NCBI GenBank assembly: GCA_003694055.1
Contig: RFLC01000111.1
Span: 1-5,133 of the forward strand
Direction: 5' to 3'
Origin: Candidatus Pacearchaeota archaeon
GTDB taxonomy: Archaea > Nanobdellota > Nanobdellia > Pacearchaeales > GW2011-AR1
Length of the DNA: 5,133 bases
The notes below the pieces were generated by a model. The model was not told where the DNA came from and searched no databases. It saw only the letters and a program-made list of their open reading frames with translations. The position numbers and the translations under genes are program-made. Every line of letters starts with the position of its first letter. The first letter of the stretch is position 1. Shown piece after piece: positions 4,339-5,133 of this stretch.

Positions 4339-5133
4339 CTAGACCTCCTTATTCTTCCTTGCCCTGAAAACAAAGAACAAAATTGCGGTGAGGGCAGCGA
4401 CGAAGAAAGAGTGGCTGAACAATTCTAAGCTGTTGTAAAGAGGTATGCGATTGAAAACTGATATTAGAACGATTTTTTGATCTGCAACTATCGGAGGAGT
4501 GAGCGAAAGCAGGGCACCGATTTGTTTCGGCAGGGTTTCAGTTGGAATAATTAGCGGTGAGAAAATTGTTATGAGCAACGCCACGCCGATGGCAGAGATT
4601 ATCACTCCCTCCTGCGAGTTTAAGGAGTAGCCAATTAGCATTCCCACCAAAACAAACGGAATTAGAAGCACGGCAACGTAGAAAAGCACGGCAATTGTTT
4701 TTATCAGTGCGCTGCCGCCGAGGTTTAGGAAGAATTGCGAGGAAAGCACAAGCACAAACAACTGCACAAAAACAATTAGGAAGATTGTGGAGAAAAGGCC
4801 GAACATCAATCCGAATTTGGATGCTTTGCTTGTCATGTTTCTTATGTACGCGCCGGACGCGCGCTCGCGGAGAGTCAGAACAGCTCCGGTGAGCAAAGCT
4901 TCAAGAACGCAAAACAAAACAACGAAACTCGGGAAGACAAGGTCAAACAATCCGATGCCTGCTTCGCGCAAAAGTCCAGTAGTGCTAAAACTCGGCGAAA
5001 ACTGCACCTGGCTCTTTCCGCTCTGGCCGGCAACATAAAGTGCGGGCTTTTGGGGAGGGGAGGCCAAGAGAGTAACCCGTGTTCCTGTTGTCGAGGCAGA
5101 GAGCGGCTGGTGCTGAAAGTTGATTGGCTTTCG
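4339..5133 (-). CDS. ABC-2 type transporter permease, C-terminal part (runs off the right edge)
   Basis: The frame is open from the window edge to a TAG, giving 264 visible residues; the true start lies outside. A TTG at 5067 is in frame but unlikely to be the start, because 22 open codons precede it and the protein would then lack the first membrane helix. The visible part opens with a polar stretch (about 1-58), probably the end of the large external loop of such permeases. Next come a membrane helix (about 61-86), the cytoplasmic signature RERASGAYIRN (89-99), further helices at about 110-134, 144-169 and 175-195, a loop ending in TPPIVADQK, and a last helix at about 242-257 before a basic RARKNKEV tail. 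RERxxG after the second helix is typical of ABC-2 exporters (NatB/YhaP-like). The substrate cannot be read from the sequence, and the partner ATPase is expected outside the window. CGC arginine codons match the left operon rather than the central genes. Confidence 0.85.
   Translation of the reverse strand, partial: RKPINFQHQPLSASTTGTRVTLLASPPQKPALYVAGQSGKSQVQFSPSFSTTGLLREAGIGLFDLVFPSFVVLFCVLEALLTGAVLTLRERASGAYIRNMTSKASKFGLMFGLFSTIFLIVFVQLFVLVLSSQFFLNLGGSALIKTIAVLFYVAVLLIPFVLVGMLIGYSLNSQEGVIISAIGVALLITIFSPLIIPTETLPKQIGALLSLTPPIVADQKIVLISVFNRIPLYNSLELFSHSFFVAALTAILFFVFRARKNKEV

Noticed and set aside
4342..4350. Strong Shine-Dalgarno match AAGGAGGTC on the minus strand at the end of the permease gene
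   Set aside because: It is explained by the last codons (Lys-Glu-Val) of the permease; the next possible start, a TTG 10 nt on, opens only a 13-codon frame.
1..5133. tRNA, rRNA, RNase P/SRP RNA, CRISPR array, insertion sequence
   Set aside because: I looked for T-arm motifs, conserved RNase P and SRP core strings, regularly spaced repeats and transposase motifs on both strands and found none.

Overview
The window looks like a piece of a small-genome archaeon, possibly DPANN. This is inference, not identification. The promoters read as archaeal: A/T-rich TATA boxes centred about 24-28 nt upstream of start codons, with no Shine-Dalgarno sequence, as expected for leaderless transcripts. The protein families present (VTT/TVP38 membrane protein, MerA-like flavoprotein, ABC-2 permease, lipobox protein) occur in both prokaryotic domains, so lineage needs homology searches.

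Layout from left to right. Positions 1-485 are rich in GCGC and hold no confident gene: there is a doubtful minus-strand ORF (115-426), two GC-rich hairpins and a likely terminator. Positions 486-2620 are a two-gene minus-strand operon: a TVP38/TMEM64 (VTT-domain) membrane protein is followed, with an ATGA overlap, by a group I FAD/pyridine-nucleotide disulfide oxidoreductase with an intact CxxxxC pair but Tyr and Arg in place of the usual His-Glu dyad. The operon start carries a TATA-like box and a 22-bp perfect palindrome placed like an operator. Positions 2632-2877 are an A/T-rich intergenic region with a 12-bp tandem repeat inside a 26-nt strictly alternating pyrimidine-purine tract, an orphan TATA box and the promoter of the next gene.

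Positions 2878-3321 (+) encode a small helical putative lipoprotein. It abuts, with no intergenic base, a convergent minus-strand gene (3322 to 4239 or 4263) for an N-terminally anchored exported protein with 12 cysteines. I recognise neither protein family. These two genes use almost only AGA/AGG for arginine and no CGC, unlike their neighbours, so the centre of the window may be an acquired island. Positions 4339-5133 (-) are the C-terminal part of an ABC-2 type permease that runs off the right edge.

How they may work together: the VTT protein and the flavoprotein are probably a functional pair at the membrane, since the same two modules are also known as a single fused polypeptide. The two island genes both look like surface proteins but share no operon. 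The permease is probably a separate unit whose ATPase lies outside the window.
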